DNA from: Amycolatopsis rifamycinica
Lineage (GTDB): Bacteria > Actinomycetota > Actinomycetes > Mycobacteriales > Pseudonocardiaceae
Assembly: GCF_000695625.1 (NCBI RefSeq)
Contig: NZ_JMQI01000043.1
Location: 1-64,000 of the forward strand
Length of the DNA stretch: 64,000 bases
Reading direction: 5' to 3'
Part shown: positions 15,518 to 24,264 of the stretch, piece after piece
How positions within the stretch are numbered: the stretch's first letter is position 1
Layout of the letters: the number at the start of each line of letters is the position of its first letter
Program-made: the position numbers and the translations under genes
The notes under the pieces: generated by a model
Databases searched by the model: none
The model's input: the letters and a program-made list of their open reading frames with translations, nothing else
Told to the model about the DNA's origin: nothing

Positions 15518-17965
15518 GTGCCGGAAAACGACCAGCCGATGTGGCCTTCGTCGGACGAAGACCGCTCGTCGTCCGGCGCGCGGGAGACCACTCCGATGGC
15601 GCTGCCGGACCCGCCGGAGGCCGCCGCGGGCAGCCCGGGGGTGCCCAAGGTCACAAGCAGCTCGGCCCCCAAGGGATCGTGGTTCGCGCCGAACGTCCCG
15701 CCCGAGCCGGTCCCGGGTCTCAACGTCCCGGCGGAGGAGCCGCCGCCCCCGCCGTCCCCGGCCAAGCAGGACCTCGCCGACCGCCTCGGCAGCCGCGAGC
15801 CGAAACCGCAGCCGCAGCCGCCGGCCGCGAAGCAGCCTCCCGCGGCCAAGCCCGCCGACGAGAGCACCCAGTACATCCGGGTCGAGCAGGCCGAGCTCGC
15901 CGCGCCGCCGTCGGCCGCGGAGAGCACGCAGTTCGTCGAGCCGCCCGAGCCGAAGCCCGCCACGCCTTCGTCGGCCGCGGAGAGCACCCAGTACGTCGAG
16001 CCGCCCGAGCCGAAGCCCGCCGCGCCGGCCGAGAGCACCCAGTACATCGAGGCGAAGCCGTCCGGGCCGGTGCCGGTGGTGCCGATCGAGCGGCACGTCC
16101 CGCCGCGCGCGGAGCCGAAACCGGAAGAGCCGCAGCAGCAGTGGCGTGAGGAACTGCAGCACTGGCGCGAGGAGCAGCAGCGCCGTGAAGAGCAGCTGAA
16201 CCGCACGGCCGCCCCGCGCCGCGACGAGCCGGAGGCCCCGCTACAGCCCTGGAGCCAGCGCATCGAGCTGCGGGAGGACCGCACGGGCGAGCGGCCCGCC
16301 GAACCGGGCGACCGCCGTCCCGCGCTGCCGCCGGAGCCGCCGCGCGGGGTGGTGCCCTCGGCGTCGGCCGGCTCGCTGGCCCGGCCGCAGCGGATCGAGC
16401 CGGACGGGCAGCGGTTCGACGCCGAGGCGACCGTCGGGATCGAGCGGCCCACCCAGTTCCCCGGCGCCTTCCAGCAGCAGCCCCAGCCCCGCAGCGAGCC
16501 GCCCCGCAACGACCAGCCGCCCACCGAGCCGCCGTCGCCGTCCGCGGCCGAGGCGCCCGGCGAGCCGCCGAAGAAACGGCGCAAGGGCAAGGTGATCGCG
16601 CTCGTCGTGGTCGTCCTCCTGGTGCTGGCCGGCGCCGGGGTCGCCGCGGCGACGCCGAAGGTGGCGAACCGGCTGGGCCTGCCGTGGGCGCCGAACGCAC
16701 CCAAGGGCGACCCGCCGTCGCCGTCCGCCGCCACGCGGCAGCTGCAGGGGCCGGTCACGTCCGGGACGGCGCCGACCGCGAACGGCGTCAAGGCCGCGCT
16801 CGCGTCGGCGGCGGGCAGCGGCGCGCTCGGGCAGCTCACCGGCAGCGTGATCGACCCGGTGACCGGGACCGTGCTGTGGGACCGCAACTCGTCGTCGCCG
16901 GTGACGCCGGCGTCGACGACGAAGGTGCTCACCTCCGCGGCCGCGCTGCTCTCGCTGGACCACAACCTGCGCCTGTCGACCAAGATCGTGCAGGGCGCCG
17001 ACCCGAGCACGGTGATCCTGGTCGGCGGCGGCGACACGACGCTCACCAACCTGCCGCTGGGCACCGACTCCCCGCTGTACCCGGGGGCCGCGCACGTCGA
17101 CGACCTCGTCGCCCAGGTGAAGAAGGCGGCGCCGGGCGTCAGGAAGGTGCAGGTCGACCTGACGCTGTTCAAGGGGGCGACGACCGCGCCCGGCTGGGAA
17201 GCGGGCGACGCGCCGTCGACGTACGCGACGCAGATGGCGCCCGTGATGGCCGACGGCGGCCGCATCAACCCCAAGGACAACAACTCGCAGCGCACGGCGA
17301 ACGCGGGCAGCGCGCTCGCCCAGTCGATCGCCTCGAAGCTGGGTGCTTCGGCGGCCGGCCAGGCGACCGCGCCCAAGGACGCGAAGGTGGTCGCCGAGGT
17401 GAAGTCGGCTCCGCTGACCGAGCTGGTGTCCGACCTGATGGAGCTGTCCGACGATGTCCTCGCCGAGGCGGTCGCCCGGCAGGTCGCGCTGGCGGCCGGT
17501 GAGGAAGCCAGCTACGCCGGCGGCGCCAAGGCGACCATCAAGGTCCTGAAGGACCACGGCTTCGACGTCTCGGGTGTCGCGCTGTCCGACGGCAGCGGCA
17601 TCTCGTCGCTGAACCGCATCCCGGCCCGGCTGCTGACCCAGCTCCTGGCGGCCGCGGCGGCGCAGGAGGGCAAGAACCCCAACACGGCGAAGCTGCGTCC
17701 GGTGCTGGCCGGCCTCCCGGTCGCCGGCGGCTCGGGCACCCTCGCCGACAAGCGGTTCGACACGCCGGCGTCGCAGGCCGGCCGCGGCTGGGTGCGGGCC
17801 AAGACGGGCACGCTCACCGGGGTGAACACCCTGGCCGGGCTGGTCCTTGACCAGGACGGCCGGGTGCTGGTGTTCGCGTTCATGTCCAACGGCTCCGACA
17901 CCGAACCCGGCCGCGACGCCATCGACGCCCTCGCGACGAGCCTCCGCAAGTGCGGCTGCGCCTAG
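15518..17965 (+). CDS. dacB: D-alanyl-D-alanine carboxypeptidase, PBP4 type, with long cytoplasmic tail
   Basis: The 815-residue product trims or cross-links peptidoglycan stem peptides outside the membrane. The C-terminal S13 domain has SxxK at STTK (Ser466-Lys469), the second motif as SDD (644-646) where SxN is usual, and KTG at 762-764. One transmembrane helix (about 355-378) follows the basic KKRRKGK. The first 350 residues are a Pro/Glu-rich cytoplasmic region, much longer than in classical PBP4. It carries four copies of ESTQ(Y/F)(I/V) with Thr117, 137, 157 and 174, matching the pT-x-x-I/V pattern recognised by FHA domains, and a Gln/Glu-rich coil-like stretch. The GTG at 15518 has GGAG at 15508-15511. 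It is the Rv3627c-position gene. Confidence 0.9.
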   Translation: MPENDQPMWPSSDEDRSSSGARETTPMALPDPPEAAAGSPGVPKVTSSSAPKGSWFAPNVPPEPVPGLNVPAEEPPPPPSPAKQDLADRLGSREPKPQPQPPAAKQPPAAKPADESTQYIRVEQAELAAPPSAAESTQFVEPPEPKPATPSSAAESTQYVEPPEPKPAAPAESTQYIEAKPSGPVPVVPIERHVPPRAEPKPEEPQQQWREELQHWREEQQRREEQLNRTAAPRRDEPEAPLQPWSQRIELREDRTGERPAEPGDRRPALPPEPPRGVVPSASAGSLARPQRIEPDGQRFDAEATVGIERPTQFPGAFQQQPQPRSEPPRNDQPPTEPPSPSAAEAPGEPPKKRRKGKVIALVVVVLLVLAGAGVAAATPKVANRLGLPWAPNAPKGDPPSPSAATRQLQGPVTSGTAPTANGVKAALASAAGSGALGQLTGSVIDPVTGTVLWDRNSSSPVTPASTTKVLTSAAALLSLDHNLRLSTKIVQGADPSTVILVGGGDTTLTNLPLGTDSPLYPGAAHVDDLVAQVKKAAPGVRKVQVDLTLFKGATTAPGWEAGDAPSTYATQMAPVMADGGRINPKDNNSQRTANAGSALAQSIASKLGASAAGQATAPKDAKVVAEVKSAPLTELVSDLMELSDDVLAEAVARQVALAAGEEASYAGGAKATIKVLKDHGFDVSGVALSDGSGISSLNRIPARLLTQLLAAAAAQEGKNPNTAKLRPVLAGLPVAGGSGTLADKRFDTPASQAGRGWVRAKTGTLTGVNTLAGLVLDQDGRVLVFAFMSNGSDTEPGRDAIDALATSLRKCGCA

Positions 17966-18016
17966 CGGACGCCGAACCGTACGAAGATCGTGGCCGGAAA
18001 CCGGGCCCGGGCCAGG

Positions 18017-18022
18017 TAGCGT
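18017..18022 (+). promoter_or_regulatory. -10 element for a leaderless gene
   Basis: TAGCGT ends 7 bases before the GTG at 18030, implying a leaderless message that starts at or next to the start codon. Confidence 0.5.
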
Positions 18023-18029
18023 CGGAAGG

Positions 18030-19067
18030 GTGAGTCAGGAAACGCAGACCCGGCCCATGGTCGACTGGGCGATCGCCGCGCAGACCGGCGCGTTGCTGGT
18101 GCGCGGCGGCCCGCAGGTGCCGCGGGAACGGGCCGAGGAAGCCGTCACCGACCTGCGCGAGCTGACCGTCGAGGCCGAGGGGCACGTGCGGCGGCTGACG
18201 AACCTGGGGCTCGACCTGCCGCTGCTGCCCGGCGAGGTCGTCGACCGCCCGGGCTGGGTCCGGTCGGCCGCGGCCGGGCTGGACGCGCTGACCGGGCGGG
18301 CGCTGCCGCAGCAGGGCGGCCCGCTCGGGCCGATCCTGGCCGGGGGCGCCGGCGTGCAGACCGGCCTGGTGCTCGCCTTCCTCGCCAGCCGCGTGCTCGG
18401 CCAGTACGACCCCTTCGGCGGCCCGGACAAGGAAGGCAGGCTGCTGCTCGTGGCGCCGAACGTCGTCGCCGCCGAGCAGGCGATGGACGTGCCCGGCCAC
18501 GACTTCCGGCTCTGGGTCTGCCTGCACGAGTGCACCCACCGGCTCCAGTTCACCGCGGTCAAGTGGCTGCGCGACTACTTCGCCGACGAGGTCGAGCGGC
18601 TCGTCTCCGGCCTCGCCGGCGGCGGCACCGACGGCCTGGCCGACCTGTTCGGCCGGCTGCCCGACGCGATCAAGCAGGGCCCGAAGCTCAACCTGGCCGA
18701 GCTGATCCAGTCGCCGAAGGAACGCGCGGTGTTCGACCGGCTGCTGGCGCTCTCGACGCTGCTGGAGGGGCACGCCGACTACGTCATGGACGCCGTCGGG
18801 CCGCAGGTCGTGCCGAGCGTCGACCAGATCCGCGCGCGGTTCACGGCCCGGCGCAAGGGCGGCGGCGTCTTCGACCGGCTGCTGCGCGCGCTGCTCGGCG
18901 TCGACGCGAAGATCCGTCAGTACGAAGAGGGCGCGAAGTTCACGAAGCACGTCGTGGACGCCGTCGGCATGGACGGCTTCAACGCCGTCTGGCGGTCGCC
19001 GAACACCCTGCCGTCGCGCGCCGAGATCGCCGATCCGGCGGCGTGGGTCCGGCGCCTGCACGGATGA
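18030..19067 (+). CDS. zinc-dependent metalloprotease, DUF2342 family
   Basis: The 345-residue product belongs to an actinobacterial family of predicted zinc peptidases (often described with coenzyme F420-biosynthesis-associated proteins; the role is not known). It has the HExxH-type motif in WVCLHECTHRLQF and a downstream LLEGHADYVMDAVG that can give further ligands. No signal peptide is present, so it is cytoplasmic. The GTG at 18030 fits a leaderless transcript after TAGCGT. The stop overlaps the tilS start (ATGA), and the dacB-DUF2342-tilS-hpt order is the one in mycobacteria. Confidence 0.88.
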   Translation: MSQETQTRPMVDWAIAAQTGALLVRGGPQVPRERAEEAVTDLRELTVEAEGHVRRLTNLGLDLPLLPGEVVDRPGWVRSAAAGLDALTGRALPQQGGPLGPILAGGAGVQTGLVLAFLASRVLGQYDPFGGPDKEGRLLLVAPNVVAAEQAMDVPGHDFRLWVCLHECTHRLQFTAVKWLRDYFADEVERLVSGLAGGGTDGLADLFGRLPDAIKQGPKLNLAELIQSPKERAVFDRLLALSTLLEGHADYVMDAVGPQVVPSVDQIRARFTARRKGGGVFDRLLRALLGVDAKIRQYEEGAKFTKHVVDAVGMDGFNAVWRSPNTLPSRAEIADPAAWVRRLHG

Positions 19068-20023
19068 CGGGGCCGGCGGTCGCGGCCGTCCGCCGGGCCG
19101 TCCGCGCCTTCCTGGACGCCGTCGAGGCGCCGCCCGAGCTGTGCGTCGCGGTGTCCGGCGGCGCCGACTCCCTCGCGCTGGCCGAAGCCGCCGCGTACGT
19201 CGGGCACCACCGCGGCCACGTCGTCCGCGCGCTGGTCGTCGACCACGGCCTGCAGGAGGGCTCGGCGAAGGTCGCGGCCGACGCGGCCGCCGCGGCGAAG
19301 GCACTGGGCGCCGACGAAGCCGAGGTGCGCCGGGTCGACGTGACCGGTCCGGGCGGGCCGGAAGCCGCCGCCCGCAAGGCCCGCTACCGGGCGCTCGCCG
19401 GCCACGGCCTGGTGCTGCTCGGCCACACCCTCGACGACCAGGCCGAAACCGTCCTGCTCGGGCTCGGCCGCGGGTCCGGCCCGCGCAGCGTCGCCGGGAT
19501 GCGGCCGCACGACCCGCCGTGGGGACGCCCGCTGCTCGCCGTCGGCCGGGCCACCACCCGGGCCGCGTGCGCCGAGCTCGGCGTCGAGCCGTGGGACGAC
19601 CCGCACAACGCCGAATCCCGCTTCACCCGCGTCCGGTTGCGCACCGAAGTCCTGCCGCTGCTGGAGGACGTCCTCAACGGCGGAGTGGCCGCCGCACTCG
19701 CCCGAACGGCCGCGCAGCTGCGGGAGGACAACGAGGCGTTGGACACAGTGGCGGACACGATCTTCACCCGTGCGGGCGGCCCCGATGGGCTGGATGTGGG
19801 GGTCCTCGCCCCCGAGCCCGCGGCGGTCCGGCGGCGGGTTCTCCGCAGGTGGCTGCTGGCGTCGGACGTGCGCGAACTCACGGACGCCCACCTCCGCGCG
19901 GTCGACGCGCTCGTCGCCCGGTGGCGCGGACAGGGCGGCGTCTGGTTACCGGGCAACTTGGAAGCACGCCGGTGCCGTGGCAGGCTCTGCGTCGTCTCCC
20001 AACCCACCACCCGAGGGGAATGA
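19064..20023 (+). CDS. tilS: tRNA(Ile)-lysidine synthase
   Basis: TilS attaches lysine to C34 of the tRNA-Ile(CAU) anticodon, changing its reading from AUG to AUA and its charging from Met to Ile. The 319-residue product has the PP-loop ATP motif SGGADS (about residues 31-36), LVVDHGLQ, and GHTLDDQAETVLLGLGRG, followed by the N-type substrate region and a shorter C-terminal part than in E. coli, as is usual in actinobacteria. The ATG at 19064 overlaps the upstream stop. hpt begins 3 bases after its stop. Confidence 0.95.
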   Translation: MTGPAVAAVRRAVRAFLDAVEAPPELCVAVSGGADSLALAEAAAYVGHHRGHVVRALVVDHGLQEGSAKVAADAAAAAKALGADEAEVRRVDVTGPGGPEAAARKARYRALAGHGLVLLGHTLDDQAETVLLGLGRGSGPRSVAGMRPHDPPWGRPLLAVGRATTRAACAELGVEPWDDPHNAESRFTRVRLRTEVLPLLEDVLNGGVAAALARTAAQLREDNEALDTVADTIFTRAGGPDGLDVGVLAPEPAAVRRRVLRRWLLASDVRELTDAHLRAVDALVARWRGQGGVWLPGNLEARRCRGRLCVVSQPTTRGE

Positions 20024-20026
20024 CCC

Positions 20027-20578
20027 GTGTACGAGGGCGAAATCGCCTCCGTGCTCGTCACCGAGCAGCAGATCAAGGACAAGATCGCGGAGCTGTCGGA
20101 GCAGATCGCCGCCGACTATCCGGCCAACGGGCAGGGAGACCTCCTGCTGGTGGGCGTCCTGAAGGGCGCGGTCATGTTCATGACCGACTTCGCCCGCGCG
20201 CTGCCGCTGCCGACGCAGCTGGAATTCATGGCCGTGTCCTCCTACGGCTCGGCGACGTCGTCGTCCGGCGTCGTCCGGATCCTCAAGGACCTCGACCGCG
20301 ACATCGCGGGCCGGGACGTCCTGATCGTCGAGGACATCGTCGACTCCGGCCTGACGCTGTCGTGGCTGCTGAAGAACCTCGCCAGCCGCAACCCCGCGTC
20401 GCTCGAGGTCGTTTCGCTGCTGCGCAAGCCGGAAGCGGTGAAGGTCGACGTGCCGGTGAAGTACATCGGCTTCGACATCCCCAACGAGTTCGTCGTCGGC
20501 TACGGCCTCGACTACGCCGAGCGGTACCGGGACCTGCCCTACATCGGCACCCTGGACCCAAAGGTCTACACGGCGTAG
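20027..20578 (+). CDS. hpt: hypoxanthine phosphoribosyltransferase
   Basis: This purine-salvage enzyme makes IMP or GMP from hypoxanthine or guanine and PRPP. The 183-residue product shows the PRPP-binding signature [14 protein letters not shown] (the acidic pair and the glycine loop) and the flexible-loop [11 protein letters not shown]; the base-binding region is [19 protein letters not shown]. The GTG at 20027 is preceded by GAGGGGAA inside the end of tilS. The tilS-hpt pair is widely conserved. Confidence 0.96.
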   Translation: MYEGEIASVLVTEQQIKDKIAELSEQIAADYPANGQGDLLLVGVLKGAVMFMTDFARALPLPTQLEFMAVSSYGSATSSSGVVRILKDLDRDIAGRDVLIVEDIVDSGLTLSWLLKNLASRNPASLEVVSLLRKPEAVKVDVPVKYIGFDIPNEFVVGYGLDYAERYRDLPYIGTLDPKVYTA

Positions 20579-20736
20579 CGCGGCGGCCGAGTTCACCGAC
20601 CGTTCACCGCAACTACCGGATTCGCGGAACCCCGGCTTCGCCGATTGCGTCATAGGCTCTGATCACGTGCGTTAACCTATGCGAAGACCAATCGTGCCCG
20701 CGGTGAACCGGGTCGGGGGAACGGGAGAGAGTGCAG

Positions 20737-21099
20737 ATGGCGAACAGCAGCGCCGACGCGAACGCCTTCAAGGCCGCGGCCGCGGCGGGTCAGGTCGGGA
20801 TCGACCCCGACGCCGCGCAGGCCGTGCTGAACAAGATCCGCACCGGCAAGGACGCGGTCGAGAGCCTGCTCGCCGGCGCGGGCACGCTCGCCCAGCCGCC
20901 GAAGCTCGGGGACAACCCGGTCGGCAACGCGATGGCCGCGAAGTTCGTGCAGCGCGCGGACGGCGGGGGCGACTCCTACGCCGCCGCGCTGCAGAACCTG
21001 CTCGACCAGTACTCCGCCGCCGAAGAGGGCATCGTCACGGCGATGGCCCGCTACCACGAGATGGACCAGGCCGCGGCCGACCCGTTCCGTAACGCCTGA
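20737..21099 (+). CDS. small ESX (type VII) secreted protein, PE/EspC-like
   Basis: The 120-residue, Ala-rich, all-helical product has the size and pattern of small ESX substrates (PE, EspC or WXG100-like): two helices around a central turn, and the C-terminal type VII secretion signal YxxxD as YHEMD (Tyr106-Asp110). It lies 22 bases before the PPE-like gene, and PE/PPE-type pairs fold together. I chose the ATG at 20737 for its spacing from GGGAG; a GTG at 20731 is the alternative. It has no WxG motif where a WXG100 protein would have it. The partner secretion apparatus is not in the window. Confidence 0.8.
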   Translation: MANSSADANAFKAAAAAGQVGIDPDAAQAVLNKIRTGKDAVESLLAGAGTLAQPPKLGDNPVGNAMAAKFVQRADGGGDSYAAALQNLLDQYSAAEEGIVTAMARYHEMDQAAADPFRNA

Positions 21100-21121
21100 G
21101 CCCAGAGGGGAACTCGTAGTC

Positions 21122-22513
21122 ATGGCTCCGAACCACACCGACCAGCCGTCGGCGAACGACCCGGGCTCGCTGGTCCCGCTCGGCGACAACTCGGCGTCGC
21201 AGAACATCGTCGACAACGCCCGCGGCAGCGCCGGCGGCTTCGACATGGGCAGCGACCGGGCGATCGCCAACCCGCCGAACTGGAACGCGCAGGAAAGCCA
21301 GCAGCTTTACGCCGGCGCGGTCAACAACAACGACCCCGGCACGGCCGAGGCGACCGGGCAGGTCTGGGCGCACCACGGCGCCGAGCTGAAGCAGGCCTCC
21401 GACCACCTCTACAACGCGATCTCCGAGCTGGGCAACGCGTGGGTCGGCCGGGGCGCCGCGGGTGCGCAGGGCGCGCTGGTGGCCATCGCGAACTCCGGTT
21501 CGCAGGCCTCCGACGCCGCGCACACGATGTCCGACCGGCTCGCCAAGCAGGCCGCGGCGGCCGCCGAGGTCAAGAAGATGCCCGCCCCGAGGGACTTCGA
21601 CCCCAAGCAGGCCATGGCGGCCGCGCTGGCCGGCGGTCCGGCGGCGATGATCGCCGATCAGAAGGCCCAGGCGGACGCGGCGAACGACGTCAAGGCACAG
21701 CAGGTCGCGTTCTTCAACGCCTACACCCAGGCGATGAAGGAGGTCGACAACTCGACCCCGAGCTTCGGCCCGGAGTCGCTCGGCATGCAGCCGACGGCGT
21801 CGCACAACTCCGTCTCGTTCAACGCGGTGAACAGCGTCGGCAGCACCGGTCCGGTGGACGGTCTGTCCGGTGCGGGCGGCGCGGTCTTCGCCTCCGGCGG
21901 CTCGGGCTTCGGCGGCCACGGCGGCGCGTTCGGCGCGCAGCACGCGGGCGTCGGCCCGAACGGCGGCCACGGCGGCGTCTCGGGCGCGGTCTTCGGCCAG
22001 GACGCGGCCACGCTCGGCAGCGACGGCGCCGGCGGCTCGGTCACCGGCGCGGGCGCCGGCACCGGCAGCGGCAGCGTGGCCCCGGGCGGCGGGCACTCCG
22101 GCGGCGGCAACCCGCTCGGCAAGGTCGGCATGGGGCTCGGCCTCGGCGGCGTGGCCGGCGGCCTCGGCGCGCTGGCGTCGCGGGCGCTGGGCGCGGGCAG
22201 CAAGTCCGGGGCGAAGTCCCAGAACGACACGTCACTGGCGTCGGCCGAAGGCCAGGGCCAGAGCGCGGCTTCGGCCCAGCAGCCGCAGCAGGGCCTCGTC
22301 TCGTCCGCGGGCACCATCGGCGGGCAGACCCCGCCGCCGATGAGCCCGGGCATGGGCGGCATGGCCCCGCAGGGTGCCCAGGGCGAGCAGGACGAGGAGC
22401 ACACGCACGCGTCCTTCCTCATCGAGGCGGACCCGGACGAGGCCTTCGGCGCGAACCAGGCGACCCCGCCGCCGGTCATCGGCGCGTGGTCCGGGGACGA
22501 CGAAGACCGCTGA
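21122..22513 (+). CDS. PPE-like ESX secretion substrate
   Basis: The 463-residue product has an N-terminal helical region of about 200 residues (NWNAQESQQLYAGAVN, then AWVGRGAAGAQGALVAIANS resembling a WxG turn, then long Ala/Lys helices) as in PPE-type proteins. A Gly/Ala-rich middle follows (about 235-350, with GGHGG repeats like PE/PPE tails), then a Gln/Pro-rich linker, and a distinct conserved-looking C-terminus ASFLIEADPDEAFG...PPPVIGAW. It should pair with the YxxxD protein upstream and be exported by an ESX system with an EspG chaperone. No enzymatic motif is visible. A strong intrinsic terminator follows directly. Confidence 0.78.
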   Translation: MAPNHTDQPSANDPGSLVPLGDNSASQNIVDNARGSAGGFDMGSDRAIANPPNWNAQESQQLYAGAVNNNDPGTAEATGQVWAHHGAELKQASDHLYNAISELGNAWVGRGAAGAQGALVAIANSGSQASDAAHTMSDRLAKQAAAAAEVKKMPAPRDFDPKQAMAAALAGGPAAMIADQKAQADAANDVKAQQVAFFNAYTQAMKEVDNSTPSFGPESLGMQPTASHNSVSFNAVNSVGSTGPVDGLSGAGGAVFASGGSGFGGHGGAFGAQHAGVGPNGGHGGVSGAVFGQDAATLGSDGAGGSVTGAGAGTGSGSVAPGGGHSGGGNPLGKVGMGLGLGGVAGGLGALASRALGAGSKSGAKSQNDTSLASAEGQGQSAASAQQPQQGLVSSAGTIGGQTPPPMSPGMGGMAPQGAQGEQDEEHTHASFLIEADPDEAFGANQATPPPVIGAWSGDDEDR

Positions 22514-22519
22514 TCCGTT

Positions 22520-22558
22520 CGGGCCGGGCACGCCGAAGTGTGCCCGGCCCGGTTTTCT
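22520..22558 (+). terminator. intrinsic terminator between PPE-like and EspG-like genes
   Basis: A perfect 12-bp stem (CGGGCCGGGCAC and complement) with an 8-base loop is followed by TTTTCTCT. It is the only clearly T-rich terminator in the window. The next ribosome binding site starts just 3 bases later, so it may work as an attenuator that lowers EspG output relative to the substrates. Confidence 0.8.
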
Positions 22559-22574
22559 CTTGGGGGGTGGCTCG

Positions 22575-23339
22575 ATGCCGAACGCTGAGCTGCTCACCCC
22601 GGCCGAGGTGGACTTCCTGTGGGAGTCCGCCGGGCTGGGCGAGCTGCCGTACCCGCTGCGCATCCGCTCGCACGGGGCGACCGTCGACGAGCGGGCGATG
22701 CTGCGCCGCCGCACGCTGGAGGGGCTCACCGCGCGTGGGCTCGCCGACGGCCGCGGCCGGCCCGAGCCGCACGTCGAGGACTACTTCGGCGTGCTGGCGA
22801 GCCCCGAACTGAGCCTGGACGCCGTCCAGCTGATCGCCCCGGACGCCGAACCGCTGCTCGCGATCGCCGGCGTGCTGGGCGGCCAGGGTCTGCTGGCCGT
22901 GCAGGACACGCGCGGCCTGCACCTGCAGCCGTGCCCGCCCGACGGGCTCGCCGGCGCGATCGTGTCGCTGCTGCCGGGTGCCCCGCGCGGCAGCGAAAAG
23001 TCGATCACGGTGCCGCTGGAGCAGCTGACCGGCGGCGGCTTCCCGCAGCGCGACGAGCGCTCGTCGGCCGAAGAGGACCGCAAGGCGCTGGCCCGGCTGC
23101 AGGCCCAGCCCCGGCTGCGCGGCGGCCAGATCGGCGCCAACGCCCGCAACCGGATGGGCGGGCGCACCCGCACGCCGGTCCTGAGCTGGTTCGACACCGA
23201 AACCGGGCGCTACCTCACCCAGGCCACCCCCGGCCGCGACGGCCGGGACTGGATCACCATCGCGCCCGCCGACGCCGCCACGTTGCGCCACCGCCTCGGC
23301 GAGATGCTCGCCGGCGCCGCGACGACCAGCGCGGTCTGA
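22575..23339 (+). CDS. ESX secretion-associated protein, EspG family (copy 1)
   Basis: EspG proteins are cytoplasmic chaperones that bind the tip of PPE proteins and keep PE/PPE pairs soluble before export. The 254-residue product has the family opening (LLTPAEVDFLWESAGLGELP, close to the LT..EF..LW...GLGE.P pattern), the central IVSLLPGAPRGSEKSITVP and the C-terminal RLRGGQIGA...RTPVLSWFDTETGRYL. It starts at ATG 22575 after a GGGGGGTGG site, 17 bases after the terminator. It is a paralogue of the next gene. Confidence 0.85.
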   Translation: MPNAELLTPAEVDFLWESAGLGELPYPLRIRSHGATVDERAMLRRRTLEGLTARGLADGRGRPEPHVEDYFGVLASPELSLDAVQLIAPDAEPLLAIAGVLGGQGLLAVQDTRGLHLQPCPPDGLAGAIVSLLPGAPRGSEKSITVPLEQLTGGGFPQRDERSSAEEDRKALARLQAQPRLRGGQIGANARNRMGGRTRTPVLSWFDTETGRYLTQATPGRDGRDWITIAPADAATLRHRLGEMLAGAATTSAV

Positions 23340-23439
23340 ACCCCGGATCTCCGGACGTGCCCAGCTCGCCACCGGAACCCTCCGGTTTTGTCGGTGCCGG
23401 GAGCTACGCTGGGCGAGAGTCCGATCCGGGAGAGTGATG

Positions 23440-24264
23440 ATGCAAGAGTTCTTCTCGCCACTGGCGTTCGACTTCCTGTGGGAGTCGGCGCGGGTCGGGG
23501 AGCTGCCGTACCCGCTGATCGTCCGGTCGCACGGCGCGACCGAAGACGAGCGCGTCTCCCTGCGTCACCGCACCGACGTCGAACTGAAGGCCCGCGGCAT
23601 CCGCGACCCGCGCGGCAGGCTCGCGCCGCCGATCGAGGACGCGCTGCACCTGATGGCCTTCGCCCCGCTGACGATCGACGCCCTGCACATCCCGCAGTTC
23701 GAAGCCCCGACGGTCGGCGTCCTCGCGGCGGCCGACGAGACGAAGGGCGTGCTCGCGGTCCAGGACGCGGACGGGATCTGGCTGCGGGACGTCCCGCCGG
23801 ACGGCCTGGTCTCGGCCGTCGTCGGCGTGCTGCCCACCGGGCCGCGCGGCAGCGAGGCGTCGGTCACACTCCCGCTCGACGACGCCCTGCGCACCCCGCC
23901 GATCCGGGTGCCCGTGCCGCTGCCGTCGGCGCGGGGTGAGGAAGAAGACAAACGCCGCGGCAAGGGGCGCCGGACACCGCTGAGCGAACGGCTCACGGCC
24001 GACCCGCGCGAGGCCTACGGCCGCATCGCCGGGCAGCCCCGGCTGCGCGGCGGACAGCTGGCCGCGAACAGCCGTTCGCAGGTCGGGGCCAAGCAGCGGT
24101 CCCGCGTGCTGGCCTGGTTCGACACCGCGACCGGCCGCTACCTGAGCCTCTCCCGCGCGGGTACGGACGGCCGCGAGTGGGTCACCGTGGCCCCGGCGGA
24201 TCCGGCCACGCTGCGCACCCGGCTGGGCGAGATGGTGAGCAGTGTGTCGGACGGCACGCGATAG
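23440..24264 (+). CDS. ESX secretion-associated protein, EspG family (copy 2)
   Basis: The 274-residue product repeats the architecture of the preceding EspG: FDFLWESARVGELPYPLIV, then SHGATEDER, then GVLPTGPRGSEASVTLP, then QPRLRGGQLAAN and LAWFDTATGRYLSL. It differs by a charged insert (RGEEEDKRRGKGRR). Two EspGs next to one PPE suggest either separate clients or a heterodimer. The ATG at 23440 has GGGAG 7 bases upstream; ATG 23437 and GTG 23434 are in frame and also possible. A TACGCT at 23405-23410 could be its own -10, so it is probably transcribed separately. Confidence 0.85.
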   Translation: MQEFFSPLAFDFLWESARVGELPYPLIVRSHGATEDERVSLRHRTDVELKARGIRDPRGRLAPPIEDALHLMAFAPLTIDALHIPQFEAPTVGVLAAADETKGVLAVQDADGIWLRDVPPDGLVSAVVGVLPTGPRGSEASVTLPLDDALRTPPIRVPVPLPSARGEEEDKRRGKGRRTPLSERLTADPREAYGRIAGQPRLRGGQLAANSRSQVGAKQRSRVLAWFDTATGRYLSLSRAGTDGREWVTVAPADPATLRTRLGEMVSSVSDGTR

